A stretch of DNA of 64,000 nucleotides from Rhodopseudomonas palustris JSC-3b (GCA_000504425.1 KI632513.1:413629-477628), one strand, 5' to 3'; counted from the stretch's first letter, positions 40,444 to 48,937 are shown. Notes: generated from the letters alone by a model not told the origin. Program-made: numbers and translations.

Positions 40444-40455
40444 GGCGCCGCTCCC

Positions 40456-41916
40456 TTATTCAGTGACTTCGGCAGCGTCCAGCGCGGCAGCCAGTCGACG
40501 ATCCTCGCCATAATAGCGCGCACGGTCCCAGAAGCGCGGGCGGCCGATGCCGGTCGAGCGGTGCCGGCCGAGGATGTTGCCGTTCTGATCCTCTCCGAGC
40601 AGGTCGTACACGAACAGATCCTGGGTGATGATGGTCTCGCCTTCCATGCCCATCACCTCGGTGATGTGCGTGATGCGGCGTGAACCATCGCGCAGGCGGG
40701 CAGCCTGAATGATGACGTCGATCGAGGCGCAGATCATTTCGCGGATCGTGCGCGAGGGCAGGGCGAACCCGCCCATGGTGATCATGGACTCGCAGCGCGA
40801 CAAGGCTTCGCGCGGATTGTTGGCGTGCAGCGTGCCCATCGAGCCGTCATGGCCGGTGTTCATGGCCTGCAGCAGGTCGAACGCTTCTGGTCCGCGGACT
40901 TCGCCGACGATGATCCGTTCCGGGCGCATACGCAGACAGTTGCGCACCAATTCGCGCATCGTCACCTGGCCTTCGCCTTCGATATTGGGCGGCCGGGTTT
41001 CCAGGCGCACCACATGCGGCTGCTGCAACTGCAGTTCCGCGGCGTCTTCGCAGGTGATGATGCGCTCGTCGTCGTCGATATAATTGGTCAGGCAGTTCAG
41101 CAGCGTGGTTTTACCCGAGCCGGTACCGCCGGAGATCAGCACGTTGCAGCGCACCCGGCCGATGATCTGCAGGATTTCTGCGCCTTCCGGCGAGATGGCG
41201 CCAAACTTCACCAATTGCTCGAGGGTGAGCTTGTCTTTCTTGAATTTGCGGATCGTGAGAGCCGGGCCGTCGATCGCCAGCGGCGGAACGATTGCGTTGA
41301 CACGGGAGCCGTCGGCCAGACGCGCGTCGCAGATCGGTGAGGATTCATCGATGCGGCGGCCGACTTGGCTGACGATGCGCTGGCAGATGTTGAGCAGCTG
41401 CTGATTGTCACGAAAGCGGATGCCGGTGCGCTGAATGCGGCCGCTGACTTCGATGTAAACGGTGTCGGCACCGTTGACCATGATGTCGGAGATGTCGTCG
41501 CGCGACAGCAGCGGCTCCAGCGGGCCGTAACCGAGCACGTCGTTGCAGATGTCGTCGAGCAGTTCCTCCTGCTCGGCGATCGACATCACGATGTTCTTGA
41601 TCGCGATGATCTCGTTGACGATGTCGCGGATTTCTTCGCGCGCCGACTCGCCATCCAGCTTGGACAGCTGGGTCAGGTCGATCGCTTCGATCAACGCGCC
41701 GAAGATCGTCGCTTTGACCTGATAATAATTGTCCGATCGTTTGCTTTCGATCGTGGGAGGGGGCGCGGAGCGCGCCGGCGACAGCGGCGGCGAGCTTACC
41801 GAGGCGGGCGTGGGGTCTGGCAGCCGCGCAGCCGCGGCGGGCATCGTCTCCTTCGGTGAAGGAGGCGCTTTGCCCACTCGTTGGTCTGTTTCTGGCGCGG
41901 AACGCTTACCAAACAC
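40456..41916 (-). CDS. cpaF: Tad pilus assembly ATPase CpaF/TadA
   Basis: The 486-residue secretion ATPase starts at a GTG with GGAG seven bases upstream. An unstructured Pro/Ser-rich N-terminus (about 1-60) is followed by the N-domain, Walker A GGTGSGKTTLLN near 262, the Asp box around ITCEDAAELQL, Walker B region RPERIIVGEVRGPEAFDLLQAMNTGHDGSMGTLHAN, and DVIIQAARLRDGSRRITHITEVMGME. It drives assembly and possibly retraction of the Flp pilus from the cytoplasm. It is 18 bases after cpaE and 12 before tadB. Confidence 0.94.
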   Translation of the reverse strand: MFGKRSAPETDQRVGKAPPSPKETMPAAAARLPDPTPASVSSPPLSPARSAPPPTIESKRSDNYYQVKATIFGALIEAIDLTQLSKLDGESAREEIRDIVNEIIAIKNIVMSIAEQEELLDDICNDVLGYGPLEPLLSRDDISDIMVNGADTVYIEVSGRIQRTGIRFRDNQQLLNICQRIVSQVGRRIDESSPICDARLADGSRVNAIVPPLAIDGPALTIRKFKKDKLTLEQLVKFGAISPEGAEILQIIGRVRCNVLISGGTGSGKTTLLNCLTNYIDDDERIITCEDAAELQLQQPHVVRLETRPPNIEGEGQVTMRELVRNCLRMRPERIIVGEVRGPEAFDLLQAMNTGHDGSMGTLHANNPREALSRCESMITMGGFALPSRTIREMICASIDVIIQAARLRDGSRRITHITEVMGMEGETIITQDLFVYDLLGEDQNGNILGRHRSTGIGRPRFWDRARYYGEDRRLAAALDAAEVTE

Positions 41917-41934
41917 GCTTTGGCTCCACCTCGA

Positions 41935-43206
41935 CTATTTTGCGAGCAGTTTTTCGATCAAGGGCGACAGGAACGACGAACGAGGCTTCTTGGTTTCGGC
42001 ACGGCCGGTCAGCCGCTGCGCGATCTGCAGAAACATCTCGGTGGTGCGGTGGTTCGCAGAGATTTCGGCGATCATCTGGCCGTTGTTGGCTGCAGTCCCG
42101 AACAATTGCGCGTCGAACGGGATCGAGACGATCGGATCGCTCTCGATCGCCTTGGCAAATTCCGCTGCGCTGATTTCCGGCCGCTTCGGCACCCCGACCT
42201 GATTGAGACAGTATTGTGGGGGGCGGTCGTTGGGACGAGCGCCCTTCAACAGGTCATAGAGGTTCTTGGTATTGCGCAGGTTGGCAAGGTCCGGAACGGC
42301 GACGATCAGGATATCGTCGGCGGACACCAGCGCGCGCTTGGCCCATCCCGACCATTGATGCGGAACGTCGAGCACGATGCAGGGCATGGTGGTGCGCAGC
42401 GTATCGAAAATCGAGTCGAACGCTTCGGTACCGAAATCATAGACCCGTTCGAGCGTCGCGGGCGCCGCGAGCAAGCTGAGATGGTCGGTGCATTTTGACA
42501 GCAACCGTTCGACAAACGCCGTATCGACGCGATCGGGCGAAAACACCGCATCAGCGATGCCCTGTGCCGGGTCCTGATTGAAATCGAGGCCGGCGGTGCC
42601 GAATGCCAGGTCGAGATCGGCGACCACCGTATCGAGCGCCAGCTCGCGGGCGATCGCCCAGGCGACGTTATGGGCCACAGTGGAAGCGCCGACGCCGCCT
42701 TTGGCACCGACCACAGCCACCACCCGCCCGACCGCACGGGCTTCCGGCGCGGAGAACAGGCCGCACACCGAGGCGACCACATTGATCGGAACGACCGGGG
42801 CGATGATGTAATCGCTGACACCGCGGCGCACCAGTTCACGATACAGCGTGACGTCGTTGATCTTGCCGATCACGATCACCCGCGTGCCGGCGTCGCAGAC
42901 CGTGGCGAGCTGATCGAGCCCGGCGAGAATGTCGCTGCGCGCGTCGGTCTCCAGAATGATCACGTTCGGAGTCGGCGCGGTGCGATAGGCTTCGATCGCG
43001 GCCGTGATGCCGCCCATCTGAATTTTCAGGTGAGCCTTGGCGAGCCGGCGATCCTCTCCGGCGGCTTGCACCGCCGAGGCCGTCTCGACCGTCTCGCAAA
43101 AAGCTTGCACCGATACGCGGGGAGCGGGCGCGATATGCTCCTCGACCGCTGCCGGGGTCGGCGCAGGCTGCTCGTCGTCGGTTGTCTGGCGTGCGTAACT
43201 GATCAT
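41935..43206 (-). CDS. cpaE: Tad pilus localisation protein CpaE/TadZ
   Basis: The 423-residue protein has an N-terminal atypical receiver domain (about 60-150, NVIILETDARSDILAGLDQLATVCDAGTRVIVIGK) and a ParA/MinD-like ATPase domain. The latter has a deviant Walker A VVGAKGGVGASTVAHNVA near 165-180, in which the usual final Lys is replaced. CpaE/TadZ marks the pole or site where the pilus machine is built. Its ATG overlaps the cpaD TGA by four bases, giving translational coupling. Confidence 0.9.
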   Translation of the reverse strand: MISYARQTTDDEQPAPTPAAVEEHIAPAPRVSVQAFCETVETASAVQAAGEDRRLAKAHLKIQMGGITAAIEAYRTAPTPNVIILETDARSDILAGLDQLATVCDAGTRVIVIGKINDVTLYRELVRRGVSDYIIAPVVPINVVASVCGLFSAPEARAVGRVVAVVGAKGGVGASTVAHNVAWAIARELALDTVVADLDLAFGTAGLDFNQDPAQGIADAVFSPDRVDTAFVERLLSKCTDHLSLLAAPATLERVYDFGTEAFDSIFDTLRTTMPCIVLDVPHQWSGWAKRALVSADDILIVAVPDLANLRNTKNLYDLLKGARPNDRPPQYCLNQVGVPKRPEISAAEFAKAIESDPIVSIPFDAQLFGTAANNGQMIAEISANHRTTEMFLQIAQRLTGRAETKKPRSSFLSPLIEKLLAK

Positions 43207-43943
43207 TTGCCGGTGTTGCTGATTTTGGCGCTGTCGGATTCGCTGTAGACCGTCGCCGTGGAGTTGCCCTTACGATACTTGTCGAATGACGCGGTGCGCC
43301 GCGCGGTATAGGCCGGGGTTTCCGGGCGCGGCTGCACCAGATCGGCGGGGTTTTCGACCACCGCGGCGAGATTGCGCTGAGTGGCGCAGCCGTGATTGTA
43401 GGACGGCCGGTTCTCGAAATAGCCGGGGTTGTTGATCGACGGGCCGAGGTCGTCGGGCCACAGTCCGCACGGACCGACCGACGCCGTGATCCGCGGATAA
43501 TTGACACGGATGGCGGCGAACAGCCGGGGATCGCTCGGCCGATAGTCGCGCACCACCACCGCATGGGCCGGCACGCCGGTGGCGGCCAGCAGCGAGCGGA
43601 TTTCGCGCAAGGAATCGGCCGCGGCGCGCGCATTCGGCGTTTGCACCGGCGTATCGATCGTGATTCGGCCGGTGCCTTCGCGCAGCCAGCTTTGTCCGAG
43701 TGCGGCGATGTCGGCGCGCTGCGGTCCGGTCAGGCCGCCGCGGCCATTGCCCACGAAAACATGAACGGTCTGGTCGGCTTCCTGAATCGCAATCGGATGA
43801 CGCTGGCGATAGTCGACCGGCACGGTGCCGGTGGCGTCGAGTTCGCCAGTGTGATTGCAGGCCGACAGCATCAGGCCGAGCCCGAGCAGGGCGGCGGCTT
43901 GGCTGGTGCGGCGCCAATGATCGGCGGATCGAGCGAAGGTCAT
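43203..43943 (-). CDS. cpaD: pilus biogenesis lipoprotein CpaD
   Basis: The 246-residue protein has a lipoprotein signal (LLGLGLMLSAC, Cys29) and the CpaD pattern DYRQRHPIAIQEADQTVHVFVGNGRGGLTGPQR, WLREGTGRITIDTP, then VGPCGLWPDDLGPS and YNHGCATQRNLAAVVENPADLVQPRPETPA. It is an outer-membrane accessory of the secretin. AAGGA precedes the ATG. It is coupled to cpaE. Confidence 0.9.
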   Translation of the reverse strand: MTFARSADHWRRTSQAAALLGLGLMLSACNHTGELDATGTVPVDYRQRHPIAIQEADQTVHVFVGNGRGGLTGPQRADIAALGQSWLREGTGRITIDTPVQTPNARAAADSLREIRSLLAATGVPAHAVVVRDYRPSDPRLFAAIRVNYPRITASVGPCGLWPDDLGPSINNPGYFENRPSYNHGCATQRNLAAVVENPADLVQPRPETPAYTARRTASFDKYRKGNSTATVYSESDSAKISNTGK

Positions 43944-43963
43944 GGTGTCAGTCCTTGTCCGCC

Positions 43964-45436
43964 TCAGTCGGTAATGAAGCCGTAGGCGCCGCGATAATTC
44001 CGCGCCGGGGCCGGCTTGCCCGGCACGCCATAGATGCGGTTGATGCTGCCGAGCAGGTCGGTCTGCGGGTCGGACGCATCGGTGAAGCCATCGTCAGGGC
44101 GCGACAGATCTTTTTGCGCAACGGCACGGACCACATAGGGCGTCACCAGCACCATCAGCTCGCTTTGACGATTCATGTAGTCGCGGCTGCGGAACAGCGT
44201 GCCGAGCACCGGAATCTGCGCCATGCCGGGCAGGCCGTTGATGGCCTGCTTGGTCTGCTCATGGATCAGGCCGGCCATCGCCATCGAGCCGCCGGAGGGA
44301 ATTTCCAGCGTGGTTTCGGCGCGGCGGGTCTTGATCGACGGCACGGTGAGGCCGGGGCCGGTGAACTGCGCCAGCGTGATGGCGTTGTCGTCCGACAGTT
44401 CTGACACTTCGGTCATCACCCGCAGGCTGATGCGGCCTTCCGACATCACCACCGGGGTGAAGTTCAGCGAAATACCGAACTTCTTGAAAGTCAGCTGGGT
44501 GGTGCCGACCCGGCTGATCGGATCGTAATTGTAACCGGACGGCACCGGGAATTCGCCGCCGGCGACGAAGGTGGCCGACTCGCCGGAAATCGCGGTCAGA
44601 TTCGGTTCGGCCAAGGTGCGCACCACGCCGGCGCTTTCCATGGCCTTGATGGTGGCGCTGACGCTGGGCGCGGAGCCGAACGCCGCCGTGATCGCGTTGC
44701 CGGTGACGAGCTGCTTGCCATAGGCGGTGAAGGGCGTGGTGTTGTTGAAGTTCACCACCGCAGTGCCGTAGTTCAGGCTGCCGCTCAGGTCGATGCCGAG
44801 CTGCTTGATCAGATCGCGCTGCACTTCGGCAACGGTCACCTTCAGCATCACCTGGTCACGGCCGCGCACGACAATGCTGTTGACGACATTATCGGCGCCT
44901 TCGGCCAGCCGCGTGGCGATGTCGCCGGCCTGCTGCGCCTCGATCGGGCTTGCCACCGAGCCGCTGAGCAGCACGCCCTTGACGCCAACGCCCTCGACCC
45001 GGATGTCGGAATTCGGCAGCGTCTGCTTGATGGCGGAGCGGATGCCGTTGAGGTCGCGCGTCACCGCGATGTCATAGGCGGCGATCTGCTGGCCGGCGCT
45101 GTCGAAGAACACGATGTTGGTCTGACCGACCTTGACGCCGATGATGTAGGCGCGCTGCGCGGAACGGACCACGGCGTTGGCGATCAACGGGTCGGCCACC
45201 AGCACGTCCTTGATGTCACGCGGCAGGTCGATCACCACCGATTTCGAGACGCCGAGCGATAGCACCCGGGCATTCATCTGGCCGTCGGATGGCATCGCAT
45301 AGCGAGGATCGGCGGCGAGCGTCGGCGTCAGCGCGGGCTGAAGCGACAGCAGCACGGCAGCGGACAGCGCCAGGGCGCGGCGCCCCAGACCTCGCCTCGT
45401 CCGGTTGATGGGGCTGCAGGGCGTGCTGCAGGTCAT
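43964..45436 (-). CDS. cpaC: Tad pilus outer-membrane secretin CpaC/RcpA
   Basis: The 490-residue secretin has a long signal region (RRALALSAAVLLSLQPALTPTLA) and the N-terminal pilus-assembly domain (MNARVLSLGVSKSVVIDLPRDIKDVLVADPLIANAVVRSAQRAYIIG). A BON-like domain follows, then the secretin barrel: VKVTVAEVQRDLIKQLGID-type opening, ALAEPNLTAISGESATFVAGGEFPVP and TRRAETTLEIPSGGSMAMAGLI. It forms the outer-membrane pore for the Flp pilus. The ATG at 45436 is preferred over an upstream alternative at 45454 because AGAGGA lies six bases before it. Confidence 0.92.
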   Translation of the reverse strand: MTCSTPCSPINRTRRGLGRRALALSAAVLLSLQPALTPTLAADPRYAMPSDGQMNARVLSLGVSKSVVIDLPRDIKDVLVADPLIANAVVRSAQRAYIIGVKVGQTNIVFFDSAGQQIAAYDIAVTRDLNGIRSAIKQTLPNSDIRVEGVGVKGVLLSGSVASPIEAQQAGDIATRLAEGADNVVNSIVVRGRDQVMLKVTVAEVQRDLIKQLGIDLSGSLNYGTAVVNFNNTTPFTAYGKQLVTGNAITAAFGSAPSVSATIKAMESAGVVRTLAEPNLTAISGESATFVAGGEFPVPSGYNYDPISRVGTTQLTFKKFGISLNFTPVVMSEGRISLRVMTEVSELSDDNAITLAQFTGPGLTVPSIKTRRAETTLEIPSGGSMAMAGLIHEQTKQAINGLPGMAQIPVLGTLFRSRDYMNRQSELMVLVTPYVVRAVAQKDLSRPDDGFTDASDPQTDLLGSINRIYGVPGKPAPARNYRGAYGFITD

Positions 45437-45450
45437 GGCCTGTCCTCTGC

Positions 45451-46251
45451 TCACTGATTGGTCGTGGTCGGCGTCGAGACGCCAAACCGAACCACATTGA
45501 TGCTGTCGCGCCGGCGGTGGTCTTCATTCACGGCTTCGGTGGCGGCCGTGGCATCGGCCAGGCTGCGCAGCGCGAGCGACAGCGTGCCGCTCTGCCGGGC
45601 GCGCGCCAGCGTTTCCGATTGCTCCGGCTTCAGCTCCAGCGTCGCGGTCTTGCCGACCACGACCTTCTGGCCGTTCTTGTCCTCAATGGTCTGATCGATG
45701 GCGAGCACGCGCACATTGCTGAGAATGATCTCGGCATTCATCGGGTCGGCCGATTTGCGGGCGTCCGCGTTCCGGTCGCGCTTGGTCAGAATCACGTCGA
45801 CGCGGTCATTGGGCAGGATGAAGCCACCGGCGCCGGTTTCGGGCGAAATTTCGGTGGAGATGGCGCGCATGCCGGACGGCAGAATCGCCGCCATGAATCC
45901 GGAGCCGTCGGCCTTGACCAGCTTCAATTCGCGGATCGGCTCGCCGGCGATGAACGGCGAGCGCGCGATCGAGCCGACGATCTGCGTGGCGGCATCGGGG
46001 CGTTCATTGCGCCGGATGAACTGGCTGCTGACCGTGCCGGCCGGCCACACCTGCCACTGCACGTCATTGGGACCGACCGTCTGCCCGAGCGGAATGTCGG
46101 ATTTCGCCACCAGCACATCGATGGTCTGCACCGGCGGCGCAGCGACAGGAATGCTCGGAGCGGGCTTTTGATCGGAGCCGCTCGCAAGATAGGCGGCAAT
46201 GCCACCGGCGCCGACGGCAATCGTCAGGACCACAATGCGTGCGGTATTCAT
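45451..46251 (-). CDS. cpaB: Flp pilus assembly protein CpaB/RcpC
   Basis: The 266-residue protein has an N-terminal membrane anchor (IVVLTIAVGAGGIAAYLA), the SAF domain (TIDVLVAKSDIPLGQTVGPNDVQWQVWPAG ... FIAGEPIRELKLV) and the RcpC domain (GMRAISTEISPETGAGGFILPNDRVDVILTKRD and VLAIDQTIED). It acts in the periplasm with the secretin. An in-frame TTG at 46260 is an alternative start. It opens the cpaBCDEF-tadBC operon, with 14 bases to cpaC. A CtrA-like site lies 69 bp upstream. Confidence 0.9.
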   Translation of the reverse strand: MNTARIVVLTIAVGAGGIAAYLASGSDQKPAPSIPVAAPPVQTIDVLVAKSDIPLGQTVGPNDVQWQVWPAGTVSSQFIRRNERPDAATQIVGSIARSPFIAGEPIRELKLVKADGSGFMAAILPSGMRAISTEISPETGAGGFILPNDRVDVILTKRDRNADARKSADPMNAEIILSNVRVLAIDQTIEDKNGQKVVVGKTATLELKPEQSETLARARQSGTLSLALRSLADATAATEAVNEDHRRRDSINVVRFGVSTPTTTNQ

Positions 46252-46319
46252 TGGGCTCAACTTTCCAGATTACGGCTGACGGCTTGCGCCGCCCTAACCC
46301 GGAGTTGACCAGTTATTCG

Positions 46320-46334
46320 TCAAAGCATGGTTAA
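46320..46334 (-). promoter_or_regulatory. CtrA-like site TTAA-N7-TTGA before cpaB
   Basis: On the minus strand the sequence reads TTAACCATGCTTTGA. Its left half TTAACCAT matches the extended CtrA half-site; the right half has one mismatch. It is 69 bp upstream of the cpaB start. Sequence match only. Confidence 0.35.
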
Positions 46335-46365
46335 TGAGGGGTATCTAAATCGCCTAGGGCCGCGA

Positions 46366-46890
46366 TCAGCGGATCGCGAAATGACCGAGGTCGACCGCCC
46401 GGATCCATTGGGTGTCGGGATAGACCAGCAGCGCGCCGAGCGCCAAGGCGATGCCATAGGGGATGCCGCTCTCTTTGGCGTGCAGTCGCAGCAGCCAAGC
46501 CTGGCCGGTGAGGGCGGACGGCAACGGCCATTGCCTCAGCTGAATCACGGTCAAGGTCAACGCCCCGCCGAACAGCGACGCGAACAGCAGATATTCGAGC
46601 AGATGGTCGAAGCCGAACCACAGCGCCGCGGCCGAAGCTACTTTGGCGTCGCCGCCGCCGATCCAGCCCATCGCGAAGAAGGTGAAGGCAAAGGCGAGCA
46701 CGGTGGCGCCGGCGGCGCTGTGCATCAGCAATTGTTGCCAGTCCATGCCGCTCCAGGCGGCGAGTGTGAAGAACCCGATGATCAGCAGCAGCGAGACGCG
46801 ATTGGAAATCGTCATCGTCAATAGATCGCTGACCGCCGCAAACGCCATCAACGCTGGAAACAGAAACATCCGCAGCAAGTCGAGGATCAT
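46366..46890 (-). CDS. cpaA: prepilin peptidase CpaA
   Basis: The 174-residue polytopic type IV prepilin peptidase of the short Tad class starts MILDLLRMFLFPALMAFAAVSDLLTMTISNR and contains the second active-site motif MGWIGGGDAKVASAAALW. The two catalytic aspartates are those in SDLLT and GGGDAK. It cleaves the Flp pilin and the TadE-like pseudopilins at the inner membrane. Upstream in-frame ATGs exist, but 46890 gives the standard N-terminus. It is separated from cpaB by 114 bp. Confidence 0.9.
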   Translation of the reverse strand: MILDLLRMFLFPALMAFAAVSDLLTMTISNRVSLLLIIGFFTLAAWSGMDWQQLLMHSAAGATVLAFAFTFFAMGWIGGGDAKVASAAALWFGFDHLLEYLLFASLFGGALTLTVIQLRQWPLPSALTGQAWLLRLHAKESGIPYGIALALGALLVYPDTQWIRAVDLGHFAIR

Positions 46891-46969
46891 AGGGCACACC
46901 GGATCTGATGGTAACATCAGCGGCAAGGTTAAGCCGCAGACGTGAACAATCGGAAAATGCGCGGTGGTG

Positions 46970-47113
46970 TCACCACATCACGACGATGCGGCCAAGCACA
47001 GCGACGATCGCCAATGCCATCGCGGCGCAGATCAGCACGCCCACTTCGAGATGATAACGACCATCGCTTCGCGACGGGAGGGCGGTGAAAGGAATAGTAT
47101 GGCGGCTACGCAT
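46970..47113 (-). CDS. possible 47-aa single-span membrane protein
   Basis: An ATG at 47113 opens 47 codons to a TGA at 46970-46972. The first 23 residues are polar and basic (MRSRHTIPFTALPSRSDGRYHLE) and the last 24 form one hydrophobic helix, VGVLICAAMALAIVAVLGRIVVMW. It lies between the pilin terminator and cpaA on the same strand. The ribosome site is weak (GAG about nine bases upstream). Basic residues before the helix predict N-in topology. I do not recognise a family; it could be a Tad accessory peptide or a chance frame. Confidence 0.45.
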   Translation of the reverse strand: MRSRHTIPFTALPSRSDGRYHLEVGVLICAAMALAIVAVLGRIVVMW

Positions 47114-47162
47114 GACTAACTCGAGGCAAGGGATCAGCTAACGCCCGCAGTGCCAGAAACGA

Positions 47163-47191
47163 CGAAGGCCCCGGGATGTCCGAGGCCTTCG
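47163..47191 (-). terminator. hairpin after the Flp pilin gene
   Basis: CGAAGGCC and GGCCTTCG form an 8-bp stem, 20 bp after the pilin stop. On the minus strand it is followed by TCGTTTC, a weak T-run. It probably limits read-through from the highly expressed pilin into downstream genes. Confidence 0.6.
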
Positions 47192-47210
47192 CGGTCGAAA
47201 AAGTTAGTTC

Positions 47211-47381
47211 TTAGGGCTTCACGAGGGCGTTGGCGACGTCCTGGAAGCGGTCCTTCAGGTTGCCGCCGACCGTAGTGACCGCAGTGATGATCACGAGCGC
47301 AATGCCGGTGGCGATCAGGCCGTACTCGATCGCGGTGGCACCCGATTCATCCTTGAGGAAACGCGCAACGATGTTCTTCAT
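47211..47381 (-). CDS. flp: Flp/Fap-type pilin
   Basis: The 56-residue pilin has leader MKNIVARFLKDESG followed by the cleavage/assembly motif ATAIEYGLIATGIALVIITAVTTVGG and the short tail NLKDRFQDVANALVKP. The G/A-x4-EY arrangement, with Glu at +5 and the adjacent Tyr, is the Flp hallmark. It is processed by CpaA and polymerised by CpaF-TadB-TadC into adhesive pili. A start 21 bases further up is possible but would lengthen the leader abnormally. Confidence 0.95.
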   Translation of the reverse strand: MKNIVARFLKDESGATAIEYGLIATGIALVIITAVTTVGGNLKDRFQDVANALVKP

Positions 47382-47751
47382 GAGATAACTCCATGTATCC
47401 ACGAGGCTGTGAACTTCTCTGGTCGGACCGGCGTTCTCAGCACCGTGACCATGGCCAACCCTAGTCGCGGGGGAATTGCGTTGCAGTTAATTCGATCGCA
47501 GAAACTCGGAGGTAACTCCCACTTCTTTCATAGAGTAAACTTCAAATTAATCCGAGCTTCCCGTAAGCCCCTCAGACCACGAATATTTCTGGTTGTGTCC
47601 GGTAGCTTGTACAAGTGTTGCGCAGCGTCCAGATCAGGACGCCCGCGTTTCGTTTGGAGTTCATTCATCAATTAACGTCAGATTTGCCATGTCGGGCGCC
47701 GGCCCCGCTGCGTATCGCTTTGGCCGGCCTGTTGATGTCCCGGAGTTGAGT
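47382..47751. promoter_or_regulatory. 370-bp divergent region between pilin and secretin-N-domain gene
   Basis: The region is visibly AT-richer than its surroundings and separates divergent starts, so it holds the pilin promoter and that of the plus-strand Tad genes. TTAATTTGAAGTTTA on the minus strand (47536-47550) fits the TTAA-N7-TTNN pattern seen before other Tad units. GGAG at 47742-47745 is the ribosome site of the plus-strand gene. I cannot assign exact -35/-10 boxes. Confidence 0.5.
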
Positions 47752-48255
47752 ATGTCGAAGAAGTCGGTGCGCCGCGATTTGAGCGGGGCGGTGCGGTCGG
47801 GGTCGCTCGCGATCGCCTTGGTTTCTGGGACCGCTGCGTTTGCGGGCACCGGCGAGGACACCATCGCCGTCGCCGTCGATCAAGCCAAGCTGGTGAAGAT
47901 GCCGCCACGGATCGCCACACTGGTGGTTGGCAATCCTCTGATTGCCGACGTCAGTCTGCAGCCGGGCGGCGTGGTCGTTGTCACCGGCAAGGGTTATGGC
48001 GCCACCAATGTGATTGCGATGGATCGGGCCGGTGAGGTGCTGGTCAACCGTGTCATTCAGGTCGAAGGGCCGATGGATCCGGTGATCACGGTCTATCGTG
48101 GCGTTGATCGCGAATCCTATAGCTGCACGCCGATCTGTCAGCGTCGCATCACGCTCGGCGACGGCGAGGGCTATTTCAAATCGGTGATGGACCAGGCGGA
48201 CAAGCTGAACGAGAAGGCGACTGGCGCCTCGTCCACGGTCGGCAAAGCGGAGTAG
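47752..48255 (+). CDS. secreted pilus-assembly N-terminal-domain protein (CpaC N-domain-like)
   Basis: The 167-residue protein has a signal peptide (about 1-31, SLAIALVSGTAAFA) and one copy of the domain found at the N-terminus of CpaC secretins. AVAVDQAKLVKMPPRIATLVVGNPLIADVSLQPGGVVVVTGKGYGATNVIAMD parallels the CpaC stretch DIKDVLVADPLIANAVVRSAQRAYIIGVKVGQTNIVFFD. No secretin barrel follows. A two-Cys loop (YSCTPICQRR) may form a disulphide. It likely acts in the periplasm with the Tad secretin, perhaps as a cap or adaptor; that role is inferred. GGAG six bases before the ATG supports the start. Confidence 0.8.
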   Translation: MSKKSVRRDLSGAVRSGSLAIALVSGTAAFAGTGEDTIAVAVDQAKLVKMPPRIATLVVGNPLIADVSLQPGGVVVVTGKGYGATNVIAMDRAGEVLVNRVIQVEGPMDPVITVYRGVDRESYSCTPICQRRITLGDGEGYFKSVMDQADKLNEKATGASSTVGKAE

Positions 48256-48277
48256 CTGATCGGCGGCGCCGATACGG

Positions 48278-48292
48278 TTAACGATCCGTTAC
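48278..48292 (+). promoter_or_regulatory. CtrA-like site TTAA-N7-TTAC before tadE
   Basis: TTAACGATCCGTTAC lies 94 bp before the first TadE-like gene and differs from TTAA-N7-TTAA at one base. Sequence match only. Confidence 0.35.
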
Positions 48293-48385
48293 CAGAAGCC
48301 GGCATTGTGTTGAGAATTGCCGAAATGTTTCGACAATCAGTTCAGCTTAAGGTGCGGCTTCAGTCATCCGCATCGAGGGTTGTCG

Positions 48386-48937
48386 ATGTCGAGCGTCACC
48401 GCTTCTTCCGCTTCCGGTACAATGCTGCGCCGCTTCCGGCGCAGCCGTAGCGCTTCGGCTGCCGTTGAGTTTGCGCTGATTGCCCCGCTGTTCTTTGGAC
48501 TGCTGTTCGCGATCATCGAAACCGCCCTGGTATTCTTCGCAGGTCAGGCGCTTGAGACCGCTACCCAGGAGGCGTCGCGGGCTTTCTTGACCGATCAGGC
48601 GCAATCGCAAGGCACGAAACCAGCAGATTTCAAGCAGTCAATCTGCAATGGCGTTCAGGCGTTGCTCGACTGTGGCAAGCTCGACATCGACGTGCAGTCC
48701 TATCCGCCGGGGACACCGATCACCATGGCGAGCCCGATCGAGGGTGGAGCCTATAATGCCAAAAACCTGTCTTACAACCTGCCCCCCGCGGGCAGCCAGA
48801 ACACGGTCGTCATCCGCTCTTTCTATCAATGGCCGCTTTTTGTGACCGGCCTTGGCTATAACATCGCCAATATCGGAGGCGGAAAGACGGCTGGCTATTT
48901 TCTGCTGACATCCACGGTCGCCCTCCGTGCGCAGTGA
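48386..48937 (+). CDS. tadE: TadE-like pseudopilin
   Basis: The 183-residue protein has a basic N-terminus (MLRRFRRSRSASAAVEFALIAPLFFGLLFAIIETALVFFAGQ) with the TadE-type hydrophobic helix right after AVEFA. The rest is a soluble periplasmic domain with a Cys pair (SICNGVQALLDCG). TadE proteins are processed by the prepilin peptidase and act as minor pilins or initiators in Tad secretion. GAGG seven bases before the ATG selects this start. The second TadE-like gene follows nine bases downstream. Confidence 0.87.
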   Translation: MSSVTASSASGTMLRRFRRSRSASAAVEFALIAPLFFGLLFAIIETALVFFAGQALETATQEASRAFLTDQAQSQGTKPADFKQSICNGVQALLDCGKLDIDVQSYPPGTPITMASPIEGGAYNAKNLSYNLPPAGSQNTVVIRSFYQWPLFVTGLGYNIANIGGGKTAGYFLLTSTVALRAQ

